Part shown: one piece after another, positions 18,440-26,576 of the stretch
Layout of the letters: every line of letters starts with the position of its first letter
How positions within the stretch are numbered: position 1 is the first letter of the stretch
DNA from: Halomarina pelagica
GTDB lineage: Archaea; Halobacteriota; Halobacteria; Halobacteriales; Haloarculaceae
Assembly: GCF_024228315.1 (NCBI RefSeq)
Contig: NZ_CP100454.1
Span: 868,001 to 932,000 of the forward strand
Direction: 5' to 3'
Length of the DNA: 64,000 bases
The notes under the pieces: model-generated
Seen by the model: the letters and a program-made list of their open reading frames with translations, nothing else
What the model was told of the DNA's origin: nothing
Databases searched by the model: none
Program-made: the position numbers and the translations under genes

Positions 18440-18710
18440 CGACGCAGAGCGCCGATTCGAGCGATCCGTTTTCCGTGACCTCTCGAGAGGCGGTAGAACG
18501 ATATAAATTACATTACGCTATATGGAATCGGAATTGTACCGGGTCAATCGAGCTAACTCGACAGTACCGTCGAAACGTACGCGGTATTTCTGAATACGTT
18601 ACACCGGGACCGACGTTCGATGGACAACGTATCGGTGATGGCACGGATTACGCGCCGATACTTGCATATTCGGGGCGAGGCTTACCCGCGCCAGGGGCCA
18701 ACCTACGTCC
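18440..18710. other. AT-rich intergenic stretch before the small membrane protein
   Basis: 271 bases with GATATAAATTAC near 18500 and GCATATTC near 18665 as possible TATA boxes. A 23-codon open frame (18522-18593, MESELYRVNRANS...) follows the first box but has no recognisable relative. I see no gene that can be supported. Confidence 0.4.
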
Positions 18711-18932
18711 ATGGCAACGAACGACTTCGGCACGCTCGGATGGTTCTCGGTCGCGGGAGCGATCATCATGGGTACGCTGTACGTCCTCGACGTGACGAAC
18801 GTCGCCGACTCGATCCTGGCCCCGACGCTGACGCTCATCGTCGCGATCGTCGCGGCGCTCGGAGCGTTCCTGTTCTGGGTCGGCAACGATCCCTCCGCCG
18901 ACTCGGACGCGGACTCCACGGAGACGATGTAA
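18711..18932 (+). CDS. Small two-helix membrane protein
   Basis: 73 residues: MATNDFGTLGWFSVAG, a first membrane helix up to TLYVLDV, a second from LAPTLTLIVAIVAALGAFLFWVG, and an acidic Ser/Asp/Glu tail (DPSADSDADSTETM) expected on the cytoplasmic side or outside. It is a typical haloarchaeal small membrane protein of unknown function. Start ATG 18711. Confidence 0.65.
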   Translation: MATNDFGTLGWFSVAGAIIMGTLYVLDVTNVADSILAPTLTLIVAIVAALGAFLFWVGNDPSADSDADSTETM

Positions 18933-18992
18933 CGACCGGGCAGAAACGATCGAACCGCCGATTCTCGGCCGAGACGTCTTCCCGTCGGAGAG

Positions 18993-19352
18993 CTACGCGT
19001 CCGGGTCGACGACCGACTCGCCGAGCCACTGCTGGGCCCACGCCTCGATTTCGTCGAAGACGGGACAGAGCGACCGTCCCTTCTCGGTGAGGCTGTAGTA
19101 GGTCGCGATCGGCGCGTCCTCCTCGATTCGGCGGTTGACGAACCCGAGTTCCTGGAGGTCGTCGAGCACGCGCGAGAGCGTCCGCGAACTCGCGCCCGTC
19201 GAACGTTTCAGTTCGTTGAACCGCTTCTCGTCCTCCTGGAGGTCGTGAAGGACGATCAGACGCCACTGCGAACCGATCTGCTGGAGCGAGTCGATCACGA
19301 AGCACGCCTCCTCGCTGTATCGTTCCTCTCTACCCGATGGCACGGACGTCAC
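18993..19352 (-). CDS. HxlR-family transcriptional regulator
   Basis: 119 residues. The single MarR-like winged helix shows CFVIDSLQQIGSQWRLIVLHDL, then KRFNELKRSTGASSRTLSRVLDDLQELGFV as the recognition region, and YYSLTEKGRSLCPVFDEIEAW. Cys17 sits at the start of the first helix, where HxlR/YodB-type redox and quinone sensors keep their reactive cysteine. It is divergent from the dioxygenase-esterase pair, which it probably represses. The start is GTG 19352, with GTG 19343 also possible. Confidence 0.9.
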   Translation of the reverse strand: MTSVPSGREERYSEEACFVIDSLQQIGSQWRLIVLHDLQEDEKRFNELKRSTGASSRTLSRVLDDLQELGFVNRRIEEDAPIATYYSLTEKGRSLCPVFDEIEAWAQQWLGESVVDPDA

Positions 19353-19470
19353 CTGGTGACGGCTACGTCCGCGAACGCATATAGCGGTTCGGATACGTAT
19401 CTGGTAACGTCGTGAAACTACTCGCCGGCGCTACGCCGGCGAACGACGCATTAGATCCATCAGATCCATC
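19353..19470. promoter_or_regulatory. Divergent control region, HxlR regulator / dioxygenase
   Basis: 118 bases with three palindromic signals: CGAAC...GTTCG (19372-19390), the exact palindrome GATACGTATC (19392-19401) and CGCCGGCG-CTA-CGCCGGCG (19423-19441). A direct repeat AGATCCATC AGATCCATC ends just before the dioxygenase ATG. The palindromes are candidate operators for the HxlR protein. Confidence 0.45.
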
Positions 19471-20409
19471 ATGACCGATACGATCCCTGGAATCCATCAC
19501 GTGACGTCCATCGCGAGCGACCCGCAGGCGAACGTGGACTTCTACACCGAGGTCCTCGGCCTCCGACTCGTGAAGCGGACTGTCAACTTCGACGATAAGT
19601 TCACCTACCACCTGTACTACGGCGACGAGACGGGGACGCCGGGGACGATCCTGACGTTCTTCCCGTTCGTCGGGGCGACGAAGGGGAGCGTGGGGGCGGG
19701 ACAGACGACCGCGACCGCGTTCGTCGTTCCGCCCGACGCGATCGACTACTGGCTCGATCGACTCGACGACCTCGGCGTCGACCGCGACGACCCCGAGGAG
19801 CGGTTCGGCGAGACGGTGCTCCCGTTCCGTGATCACGACGGCCAGCCGCTCGAACTGGTCGCCGGTGAGTCGCCCGTCGAACCGTGGGCCGAGGGCCCCG
19901 TCCCGGCTGAGTACGCGATCCGGGGATTCCACGGCGTGACGCTCCACACGACCGACCCCGAGTCGACCGCCGCCGTCCTCGAGACGATGGGGTTCGAGCG
20001 CGAGGCGGCCGACGGCGATCGAGTGCGGTACCGCGCGTCCGGCGACCGGGCGAGCGTCGTCGACCTGCTCGCGCGGGAGGGACCGCGCGGCCGCCAGGGC
20101 GTCGGTACCGTCCACCACGTCGCTTTCCGCACCCCCGACGACGAGCGTCAGCGGGCGTGGCGCGAGCGGCTGACCGACGCCGGGCTGTCCGTCACGCCGG
20201 TGAAGGACCGTCAGTACTTCCGGTCGATCTACTTCCGCGAACCCGGCGGCGTCCTCTTCGAGATCGCCACCGACCCGCCGGGGTTCACCCGCGACGAGGA
20301 CGCGGCGGAACTGGGCTCCGCCCTGAAGCTCCCGCCGTGGCTGGAGGAGGAGCGCGAGATGATAGCGGAACAACTCCCGCCGATCTCGACGCCGGGTGAG
20401 ACGGCGTGA
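19471..20409 (+). CDS. Ring-cleaving dioxygenase (VOC superfamily, MhqO/MhqA type)
   Basis: 312 residues with two vicinal-oxygen-chelate modules. Metal-ligand positions appear as GIHHVTSIASDPQ (residues ~5-17), GTVHHVAFRTPDDE (~210) and GGVLFEIATDPPG (~258). Relatives in bacteria (MhqO/MhqA) act on hydroquinone- and catechol-like compounds. It shares a 4-base overlap (GTGA) with the following esterase and faces an HxlR regulator, the same composition as bacterial quinone-response loci. Confidence 0.9.
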   Translation: MTDTIPGIHHVTSIASDPQANVDFYTEVLGLRLVKRTVNFDDKFTYHLYYGDETGTPGTILTFFPFVGATKGSVGAGQTTATAFVVPPDAIDYWLDRLDDLGVDRDDPEERFGETVLPFRDHDGQPLELVAGESPVEPWAEGPVPAEYAIRGFHGVTLHTTDPESTAAVLETMGFEREAADGDRVRYRASGDRASVVDLLAREGPRGRQGVGTVHHVAFRTPDDERQRAWRERLTDAGLSVTPVKDRQYFRSIYFREPGGVLFEIATDPPGFTRDEDAAELGSALKLPPWLEEEREMIAEQLPPISTPGETA

Positions 20410-21056
20410 GCGACCCGCCCGGTCCCCACCAGCGCCAGCCGCTCGCCAGCGGGGGCGCGCCGCTCGACGCCGCGGACGCCGCGGTCGTGCTCGTCCACGG
20501 CCGCGGGGCCACGGCCGAGAGCATCCTGGAGATGGCGGGGGAGTTCCAGGCTCGCGGCGTCGCCTACCTCGCGCCGCAGGCGGCGGGCAACAGCTGGTAC
20601 CCCTACTCCTTCCTCGCGCCCACGGAGGAGAACGAGCCCGGCCTCTCGTCGGGACTGCGGGCGGTCGGGGACGCGGTAGAGACGGCGGCGGACGCCGGAA
20701 TCCCGGCGGGGCGCGTCGTCCTCGTCGGGTTCTCCCAGGGGGCCTGCCTCGCCTCGGAGTTCGTCGCCCGAAACGCCCGGCGGTACGGCGGTCTCGCGGT
20801 CCTGAGCGGCGGGCTCATCGGTCCGGAGGGCACGCCGAGGGACTACGACGGCTCGCTCGACGGCACGCCCGTCTTCCTCGGTTGCAGCGACGCCGACCCG
20901 CACATCCCCCTCGAACGGGTGAAGGAGACGACGCGCGTCCTCGAGAGCCTGAACGGGGACGTGACGGAGCGCATCTACCCCGGAATGGGCCACGGGGTAA
21001 ACCGGGAGGAACTCGACGCCGTGGGCGAGTTGGTCGCAGGCGTCGCCCCGGACTGA
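20406..21056 (+). CDS. Phospholipase/carboxylesterase-type alpha/beta hydrolase (MhqD-like)
   Basis: 216 residues, start GTG 20406 overlapping the dioxygenase stop. Seen: the oxyanion-region VVLVHGRGATAESIL, the nucleophile elbow VGFSQGACLASEF (Ser about 114), Asp in GCSDADPHIP and His in GMGHGVNREEL. This is the carboxylesterase 2 family. Pairing with the dioxygenase suggests joint processing of aromatic ring products, which is an inference. Confidence 0.9.
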   Translation: MSDPPGPHQRQPLASGGAPLDAADAAVVLVHGRGATAESILEMAGEFQARGVAYLAPQAAGNSWYPYSFLAPTEENEPGLSSGLRAVGDAVETAADAGIPAGRVVLVGFSQGACLASEFVARNARRYGGLAVLSGGLIGPEGTPRDYDGSLDGTPVFLGCSDADPHIPLERVKETTRVLESLNGDVTERIYPGMGHGVNREELDAVGELVAGVAPD

Positions 21057-21091
21057 GTCCCTCCCTCACGAACTGGGAACGAGATGTACGA

Positions 21092-21431
21092 TCACTTCCG
21101 CGAGAAGTCGTCTGCTTTCAACACTACCAGGGAATCTCCCTCACACGTTCCATCTTCGCCATCGCTATCGCCGGACTGGACATACCATTCATAATAATTG
21201 CCGTGATATTTAATATACGGCTTCTTGTCTGTCTCCTCGAGGAGAGCGACATCTGAGTCACAGTAGCCTACCTGTTCGATAGCTGATCTCACCTCTCGCT
21301 GGGCTTCCGGTGAGAGTTCGTCGAAGCGTAATCACTTTGTCCGGTTGTGGGGTCGCTTCACTCGGCGAGGTACCGATACAGCCACTCAGGAGGATAGACG
21401 TGATGACAAACATAAATACACTATCACGCAT
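21092..21431 (-). pseudogene. Small lipoprotein gene broken by a frameshift
   Basis: From ATG 21431 the frame reads MRDSVFMFVITSILLSGCIG: a signal peptide with lipobox LSGC (Cys18) followed by a Ser/Thr/Pro-rich mature start. It continues to ...DKVITL and then leaves frame. The sensible continuation (FDELSPEAQREVRSAIEQVGYC...ADDFSRK) is in the +1 frame and ends at 21092. The 340-base span is one base over a multiple of three. Codon use is AT-richer than neighbours. It could be a real pseudogene or a sequencing error. Function unknown. Confidence 0.65.
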
Positions 21432-21784
21432 AGATTTGAATTGTTCCTCGTTCTAAATAGATCTCTGGGATGATCGTTGTAGACGATCGACCCCTCGCTT
21501 AGCGGCAGGTCAGGGTCGTGCACGGATTCACCGGCGTTCACGACTCCACGACCTCGGCGTTTGGCCGGGTAATGCGCGCCTTCTTTTCACGCTGTTCACG
21601 ATGAATTAGGTCACGTCTGTCCTTTCTCCCGTCGAACAATCCCCCACATATCTCGCCGGTAGGCGCGCATCAGGGCCTTACCCTCCGAAACTGTGGGACT
21701 CCGACTGGGGGATTTCCTATAGCGACATACGATACACAGCGGGCGACCGCCCGGTTTTTATCCCTCTCCGGACGACCATCCGCC
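21432..21784. other. AT-rich intergenic stretch, no intact gene
   Basis: 353 bases of lower GC than the flanks. Both strands are broken by frequent stops. The last part carries GTTTTTATCC, a TATA element (21755-21760) whose spacing to ATG 21785 fits a leaderless mRNA for the next gene. The rest may be decayed foreign DNA together with the broken lipoprotein gene. Confidence 0.45.
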
Positions 21785-22105
21785 ATGACCGAGTTCGACC
21801 CGGAGCGGTTCGAGGACAAGTACGTCCACTACATGACGGAGTTGCAGGAGGCGTACAAGCGGGCGTTCGACGTGATGAACGAGGAGTACGACTCGACGCT
21901 CGTCCACGCGATCGACCAGCAGATCCTGAACGAGTCCGAACCGTTCTACCGGGACGGCGAGTTCCGCATCGAACTCCCGCCGAACCCTCACGATCGCGTG
22001 CACGGGGTCGTCGTCGAGCCCGACCGCCTCGACGCCGTCCTCGACCGCTACGTCGAGGAACTGCGTGCGCAGCTCCGGCGGGTGTTCGGACTCGAGGAGC
22101 GATAG
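21785..22105 (+). CDS. DUF5783 family protein
   Basis: 106 residues, acidic and soluble. It opens MTEFDPERFEDKYVHYMTEL and contains AYKRAFDVMNEEYDSTLVHAIDQQILNESEPFY and RIELPPNPHDRVHGVVVEPDRLDAVLDRYVEELR. It matches the haloarchaeal DUF5783 pattern, mostly helical with one strand pair. No catalytic residues are evident. It precedes nifU by 57 bases in the same direction. Confidence 0.8.
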   Translation: MTEFDPERFEDKYVHYMTELQEAYKRAFDVMNEEYDSTLVHAIDQQILNESEPFYRDGEFRIELPPNPHDRVHGVVVEPDRLDAVLDRYVEELRAQLRRVFGLEER

Positions 22106-22162
22106 CGCGGGACGGCCGTCGCGGTCCAAAGCCCTAAGGCGATAGACCCGATACGGAGAGGT

Positions 22163-22528
22163 ATGAGCACGGAATCCGCCAAGACCGAGGACGACCTGCG
22201 CGAGGAGGTAACGAACTTCCTGCGGCGCAACTTCCCGCAGATTCAGATGCACGGGGGGAGCGCGGCCATCACGAACCTCGACGTGGAGTCGGGGTCGGTC
22301 TCCCTCCAGCTCGGCGGGGCCTGCAGCGGTTGTGGCATCTCGCCCATGACGATCCAGGCGATCAAGACCCGCATGACGAAGGAGATCCCCGAGATCACCC
22401 AGGTCCACGCCGACACCGGGATGGGCGGCGGAGGCGGCATGGGCGGCACGTCCCCGTCGTTCCCCGGCGAGTCGCGGGGGGGCGACCTCGACAGCGACGA
22501 CGACGAGGGACCAAAGGCCCCGTTCTAA
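22163..22528 (+). CDS. NifU C-terminal-domain Fe-S scaffold protein
   Basis: 121 residues. The NifU-like domain spans 10-80: FLRRNFPQIQMHGGSAAITNLD, then the cluster-binding CSGCGISPMTIQAIKTRM with the CxxC pair near 54-57. A flexible Gly/Met/Ser tail follows. Such proteins carry and transfer 4Fe-4S clusters to apo-proteins. The window contains at least one obvious client, the Fe-S oxidoreductase at 2.5 kb. Confidence 0.9.
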   Translation: MSTESAKTEDDLREEVTNFLRRNFPQIQMHGGSAAITNLDVESGSVSLQLGGACSGCGISPMTIQAIKTRMTKEIPEITQVHADTGMGGGGGMGGTSPSFPGESRGGDLDSDDDEGPKAPF

Positions 22529-22575
22529 ACGACCGGTTCTCACCTTCTCGCGTTTTTCTCGCCGGTAAGCTCCGG

Positions 22576-23454
22576 CTACCGCAGTCCGCGCTCCCGCTCC
22601 CACGCCCGCACGAGCGCCGCGAGCGTCGCGTTCACGGGCGCGTCGACCCCGGCGACGACCCCGTTGATGTGATCGACCTCCGTCCGTCGTCCGCGCTCGA
22701 CGTCCTGGAGCATCGAGGAGGCGTTTCCCGCGGTGTCCGCCGCGACGCGCTCGACGCTCGCGACGGCCGTCTCGTCCGCGAGGTCGACGCCCCGCCGACG
22801 GGCCGCCCGGGCGACCTCGCGGGCGGCCGTTCGCATCGCCTCGCGGGCGGGACCGTCCAGCAGCGCGCCGTTGGGAATCCGGGCGAGCGCGGTCGGGGCG
22901 TTGATGCCGGCGTTCACCGCGAGCTTTTCCCACTGACGTCGCGGCATGTCGTCGGCGACGACCGTGACGAGTCCCGCCCGCTCGAACGCCTTCCCGACCC
23001 GATCGGCGAGCGCGGAGCGCCCCCCCTCGCGAGGGCCGAGGACGATCTCGCCGACCCCGGTGCACTCGACCCGGCCGGATTCGAGGAGGCGCGCGCCGTA
23101 GGTGCACGTCCCGGCGAGGACGGGCGCGTCGAGGTGCTCGGCGAGCGTCTCCTCGTTGCCGAGGCCGTTCTGGAGTGAGAGCGCGCCGCCGAGGTCGCAG
23201 GCGGCGAGCGCACGTCCGGCGTCGTCGGTGTCGAACGCCTTCACCGTCACGACGGCGAGGTCGGCCCGCCGGGGCGGACTCGTGTCGGCCGCGGGGGAGA
23301 CGCTCGCCTCGACGGCCCCCTCGATCCGGAGGCCGGCGTCCCTGACCCGTTGGACGTGCGGGTCGCGTCCGACCAGCGTCACGCGGTGCTCGCGTGCGAG
23401 TAGCCCGCCGACGAGGCTCCCGAGGCTCCCCGCGCCGAACACGACCACGTCCAT
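22576..23454 (-). CDS. 2-dehydropantoate 2-reductase-like protein (KPR family)
   Basis: 292 residues from ATG 23454; GGGGGA stands just upstream, so the in-frame ATG at 23478 is less likely. The N-terminal dinucleotide motif is VVVFGAGSLGSLVGGLLA. The ketopantoate reductase core shows VTVKAFDTDDAGRAL, LSLQNGLGNEETLAEHL, WEKLAVNAGINAPTAL (the usual KxxxN motif), and DVERGRRTEVDHINGVV. In archaea this activity supplies pantoate for coenzyme A. Substrate is assumed from family. Confidence 0.88.
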   Translation of the reverse strand: MDVVVFGAGSLGSLVGGLLAREHRVTLVGRDPHVQRVRDAGLRIEGAVEASVSPAADTSPPRRADLAVVTVKAFDTDDAGRALAACDLGGALSLQNGLGNEETLAEHLDAPVLAGTCTYGARLLESGRVECTGVGEIVLGPREGGRSALADRVGKAFERAGLVTVVADDMPRRQWEKLAVNAGINAPTALARIPNGALLDGPAREAMRTAAREVARAARRRGVDLADETAVASVERVAADTAGNASSMLQDVERGRRTEVDHINGVVAGVDAPVNATLAALVRAWERERGLR

Positions 23455-23686
23455 GCTCCCCCTTTCCGAGGTGGACACATCAGTACTCCGTCCTTGCGCC
23501 CACCGTCCTTACGTCCGCCGCCCTCGCGTCCGACGTGCACCGCGTGCGACGTGCGAGGACGCCACCGACCACCGGTCACCGGGCGTTCGCGGTGCCCCGC
23601 TTCTCCGCCGGGCGTGGAGGTCTCGGGCGACGATCGCGTTGCGGGAACACCCCATCGTTATAGTGGAGGCGTTCGTACCTGTACGT

Positions 23687-23845
23687 ATGCCGGAATGCCA
23701 GAACTGCGGTTCCTTCGTGACGACTGCGTACGCGCGAGTCTTCACCCCGGACGGTGTCGAGAACCCGCGGGTCTGCCCCAACTGCGAGGACAAGATCCGC
23801 GAGGGTGCGGGCGTCCGCGAGGCCCGGTCCACCCGTCGCGCCTGA
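23687..23845 (+). CDS. Small zinc-ribbon protein (DUF7563-like), copy A
   Basis: 52 residues: MPECQNCGSFVTTAYARVFTP...PRVCPNCEDKIREGAG plus a basic tail. Two CxxC knuckles (C4/C7 and C32/C35) should bind one zinc. A paralogue with the same CxxC-FARVF-CPxC plan lies at 27446. It stands 8 bases before the convergent phosphomannomutase stop. Function unknown; nucleic-acid binding or an adaptor role is possible. Confidence 0.75.
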   Translation: MPECQNCGSFVTTAYARVFTPDGVENPRVCPNCEDKIREGAGVREARSTRRA

Positions 23846-23852
23846 CGTCCCG

Positions 23853-25145
23853 TTAGAGCAGTTCCCTCGCCTCCTCGAAGACCTCCTCCGTCCGTTCCTC
23901 GTCGCGGGCCTCGGCAGTGACGCGCACCAGCGGCTGGGTCCCGCTGGCCCGGAGGAGGAACCAGGCGTCCCCGAGGTCGACGCGCACGCCGTCGAGCGTC
24001 GTCACGTCGTCGTAGCGGGCCGTCACCCGCTCGCGGACGTCGTCCATCGTCGCCCGCTTGTCCGCGACCTCGACGCTCGCCCGGCGGATCGGGTAGCTGG
24101 GGACGTCCGCGACGCGCTCGCTCAGGGGGCGCTCGGCGGCCAGTTCCGCGAGGCGGAGGGCGGCGAGCGGACCGTCGGGACAGAGCGTCTGCTCCGCCCA
24201 GATCCACGCCCCGCTGGGCTCGCCGCCGAAGGTCACGTCGCCGCCGAGGGCCTCGGCGACGTAGACGTCGCCCACGGGCGTACGCTCCACGCCCACGTCG
24301 TGCTCGGCGAGGTAGTCCTCGACCGCCAGGCTGGTGTCGACGGGGAAGGCCACGCGCTCGCCCGGCGCGGCGCTCTCGACCGCCAGCAGCGCGAGCAGGG
24401 CGTCCTTCGGGACGAAGGTCCCCGTCTCGTCAACCGCGACCATGCGGTCTGCGTCCCCGTCGTGGGCGACGCCGAGGTCGGCGTCGGTCGCCCCCACGAG
24501 CGCGCACAGCGAGGTGAGCGTCTCCTCGTTGGGTTCGCTCGGCCGACCGGGGAAGCGCCCGTCCGGCTGGGCGTTGAGCGTCTCGACGGAACAGCCCTGC
24601 TCGAGCAGCGCGTCGATCGTGACGCCGCCCGCGCCGTTGCCGAGGTCGACGACGACCGACAGCGGCGTCTCGATCGAGACCGCGTCGGAGAGCGCCTCGA
24701 CGTGTCGTGCGTCGGCGTCGGACACGGCGGTTCGCGTTCCCTGTCCGTCCCACGCCCGGAGGTCGACCTCGTCGGCGCGGACGCGCTCCTCGACGGTCGC
24801 GCGCATGTCCTCGTCGAACGCCTGCCCGCTCGGTTGCCAGAGCTTAAGCCCGTTGTCCTCCGCGGGGTTGTGGCTCGCGGTGACCGCGACGCCCGCGTCG
24901 GCGTCGTACCACCCGACGCCCCGGGCGACCGTCGGCGTCGCCGCGCCGCCGAGGTCGATCACGTCCGTCCCCACCTCGCGCAGGCCCGCGGAGAGGGCGT
25001 CGACGAGCAGGCGGCCGCTCTCCCGTGGATCGCGACCGACGACGACGCGCTCCGCGTCGACGCCCACCGCGCGCCCGACGGTGAGCGCGAGTTCCGCCGT
25101 CACGACGTCACCGACCGGTCCTCGAATACCGCTGGTGCCGAACAT
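23853..25145 (-). CDS. Phosphoglucosamine/phosphomannomutase family protein (GlmM-like)
   Basis: 430 residues, alpha-D-phosphohexomutase. It opens MFGTSGIRGPVGDVVTAELA. The active-site serine is in VTASHNPAEDNG (about 93), the metal loop is VAHDGDADRM (about 225), sugar recognition is in GGEPSGAWIW, and the phosphate loop is RASGTQPLVRVTAEA. It interconverts hexose 6- and 1-phosphates for glycosylation precursors. A second paralogue is at 27974; which one handles glucosamine cannot be told. Confidence 0.92.
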   Translation of the reverse strand: MFGTSGIRGPVGDVVTAELALTVGRAVGVDAERVVVGRDPRESGRLLVDALSAGLREVGTDVIDLGGAATPTVARGVGWYDADAGVAVTASHNPAEDNGLKLWQPSGQAFDEDMRATVEERVRADEVDLRAWDGQGTRTAVSDADARHVEALSDAVSIETPLSVVVDLGNGAGGVTIDALLEQGCSVETLNAQPDGRFPGRPSEPNEETLTSLCALVGATDADLGVAHDGDADRMVAVDETGTFVPKDALLALLAVESAAPGERVAFPVDTSLAVEDYLAEHDVGVERTPVGDVYVAEALGGDVTFGGEPSGAWIWAEQTLCPDGPLAALRLAELAAERPLSERVADVPSYPIRRASVEVADKRATMDDVRERVTARYDDVTTLDGVRVDLGDAWFLLRASGTQPLVRVTAEARDEERTEEVFEEARELL

Positions 25146-25466
25146 ATCTCAGCAGAGAGCGACCTGGATAATAGCTACTGCGACCGCGCCGGCTCCCGAC
25201 CTGCTCCGACCCGACCCGAGCCGACCCGACACAAACGGAGACACACCGATCCGGCTCGGTCTGATTCGACTCGTCCTACCTGGGCTGGATCGATTCGATT
25301 CGATTCGATTCGATTCGATCGTTCCCGTCCGACCGACTCGACTTGCCCCGGTCGGATTCCGGTCCGGACCGCCCGGATCGGACTGCTCCGCCGATCTTCC
25401 CCGGACACCGGATCGCCCGGGGATCGGAGGAACGCGCTTTTGTCCCCCCTCGCTGAACCCCCGCGC
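25146..25466. repeat. Divergent intergenic region with a CGATT microsatellite
   Basis: 321 bases between the divergent phosphohexomutase and rpiA. At 25291-25320 there are five exact CGATT units and a final CGATC. The surroundings are rich in CCGACCCGA and CCGGATCGG words. CTTTT at 25437-25441 lies 25 bases before rpiA ATG and is the likely TATA core for a leaderless rpiA message. No gene is seen. Confidence 0.7.
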
Positions 25467-26150
25467 ATGAAGGCAACGGACGGGAGCGACGAGGCGAAGC
25501 GTCGGGCCGGCGAGTCCGCCGCCGAACTCGTCGAGGACGGCGCAGTCGTCGGACTCGGGACCGGGAGCACGACCGCCCACGCGATCCGCGCACTGGGTGA
25601 GGCCGTCGCCGAGGGCCTGGACGTTCGGGGCGTCCCCACGTCCTACCAGTCGGGCGCGCTCGCCCGCGAGGTCGGCGTCCCGGTCGTCGCCCTGGCGGAC
25701 GCGACGCCGGATCTCGCCATCGACGGGGCGGACCAGTTCGCGGGCGGCGACCTCGTGAAGGGAGGCGGGGCCGCCCACGCGCGCGAGAAGGTGATCGACG
25801 CGAGCGCCGCCCGGTTCGTCGTCGTCGCCGACGAGACGAAGCGCGCCGACGCGCTCGACCGCCCCGTCCCCGTGGAGGTGCTCCCCGACGCCGTCCCCGT
25901 CGCCGAGGCGCGGGTTCGCGACCTCGGCGGCGATCCGACGCTCCGCGACGCCAACCGCAAGGACGGGCCCGTCGTCACGGAGAACGGCAACCTCGTGCTC
26001 GACTGCGCGTTCGGGCGGATCGACGCGCCCGCCGACCTCGCGGCGACGCTCTCCGCGGTGCCCGGCGTCGTCGAACACGGGCTGTTCGTCGGTCTCGCGG
26101 ACGAGGTGCACGTCGGGAGCGAGACGGGCGTCTCGGTCGAGCGGTTCTGA
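25467..26150 (+). CDS. rpiA: Ribose-5-phosphate isomerase A
   Basis: 227 residues. It interconverts ribose 5-phosphate and ribulose 5-phosphate. Landmarks are VGLGTGSTTAHAIRAL, VRGVPTSYQSGALA, DLAIDGADQFAGGDLVKGGGAAHAREK, and NRKDGPVVTENGNLVLDCAF. The catalytic acid region GADQ is intact. The length is normal. The start ATG 25467 follows a TATA core at leaderless spacing. Confidence 0.95.
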   Translation: MKATDGSDEAKRRAGESAAELVEDGAVVGLGTGSTTAHAIRALGEAVAEGLDVRGVPTSYQSGALAREVGVPVVALADATPDLAIDGADQFAGGDLVKGGGAAHAREKVIDASAARFVVVADETKRADALDRPVPVEVLPDAVPVAEARVRDLGGDPTLRDANRKDGPVVTENGNLVLDCAFGRIDAPADLAATLSAVPGVVEHGLFVGLADEVHVGSETGVSVERF

Positions 26151-26231
26151 GCCGCGGCGAGCGGCGCACGCCGGCGTAATCACTCGCGAGCGAAAAACAA
26201 AGAGGAACGTGAAGCCGTCAGCCCGTCTGCC

Positions 26232-26399
26232 TTACAGGTCGCGGGGCTGGACGGTCTTTCGGTCGTTCTCGGATGCACGACGTGCAGCGTCGTCGAGCAG
26301 TTCCTGGACTTCCTGATCGAGCGCGTCGTAGAAGTCCGAGGCGACGTTCATGTCCTGCAGCGAGTCCTTAACGGCCGCTTTGACGATTAGGTCTGCCAT
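26232..26399 (-). CDS. DUF1931 histone-fold protein
   Basis: 55 residues from ATG 26399: MADLIVKAAVKDSLQDMNVA, then YDALDQEVQELLDDAARRAS and NDRKTVQPRDL. The helix-long helix-RKTVQPRDL ending is the histone-fold pattern of the DUF1931 family. It is shorter than classical archaeal histones and acidic. DNA binding cannot be assumed. Its promoter is one of the clearest in the window. Confidence 0.85.
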   Translation of the reverse strand: MADLIVKAAVKDSLQDMNVASDFYDALDQEVQELLDDAARRASENDRKTVQPRDL

Positions 26400-26424
26400 G
26401 CAAGAGGCCCGTTCTCGGACATAC

Positions 26425-26432
26425 TTTATAAA
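26425..26432 (-). promoter_or_regulatory. Strong TATA box of the DUF1931 gene
   Basis: TTTATAAA lies in an AT-rich patch (26420-26452) with CAATATTGAGAAAG on its upstream side, read on the minus strand. Initiation about 25 bases downstream falls within a few bases of ATG 26399, giving an almost leaderless message. Confidence 0.65.
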
Positions 26433-26576
26433 CTTTCTCAATATTGGCCCCTCTCGGCGGGGTTCTCGGGCTTTTCAGGCCGATAGATTCATGAGAGAAA
26501 GTCGCGAGGTGCGGTGACGTGAGGTAAATGGTGCCGATTCGATGGGTACGTGAGGCTCGGGCGCGGAGGCGGCCGT

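Noticed and set aside
18522-18593. 23-codon frame after a TATA-like box
   Set aside because: No recognisable relative, no conserved context, and too short to support on composition alone.
21432-21784. Possible IS200/IS605 or TnpB remnant
   Set aside because: Neither strand gives a recognisable transposase motif, and stops are too frequent to align any family by eye.
25291-25320. Possible CRISPR-like or origin repeats
   Set aside because: It is a plain 5-base microsatellite without spacers, and no Cas or Orc1/Cdc6 gene is in the window.
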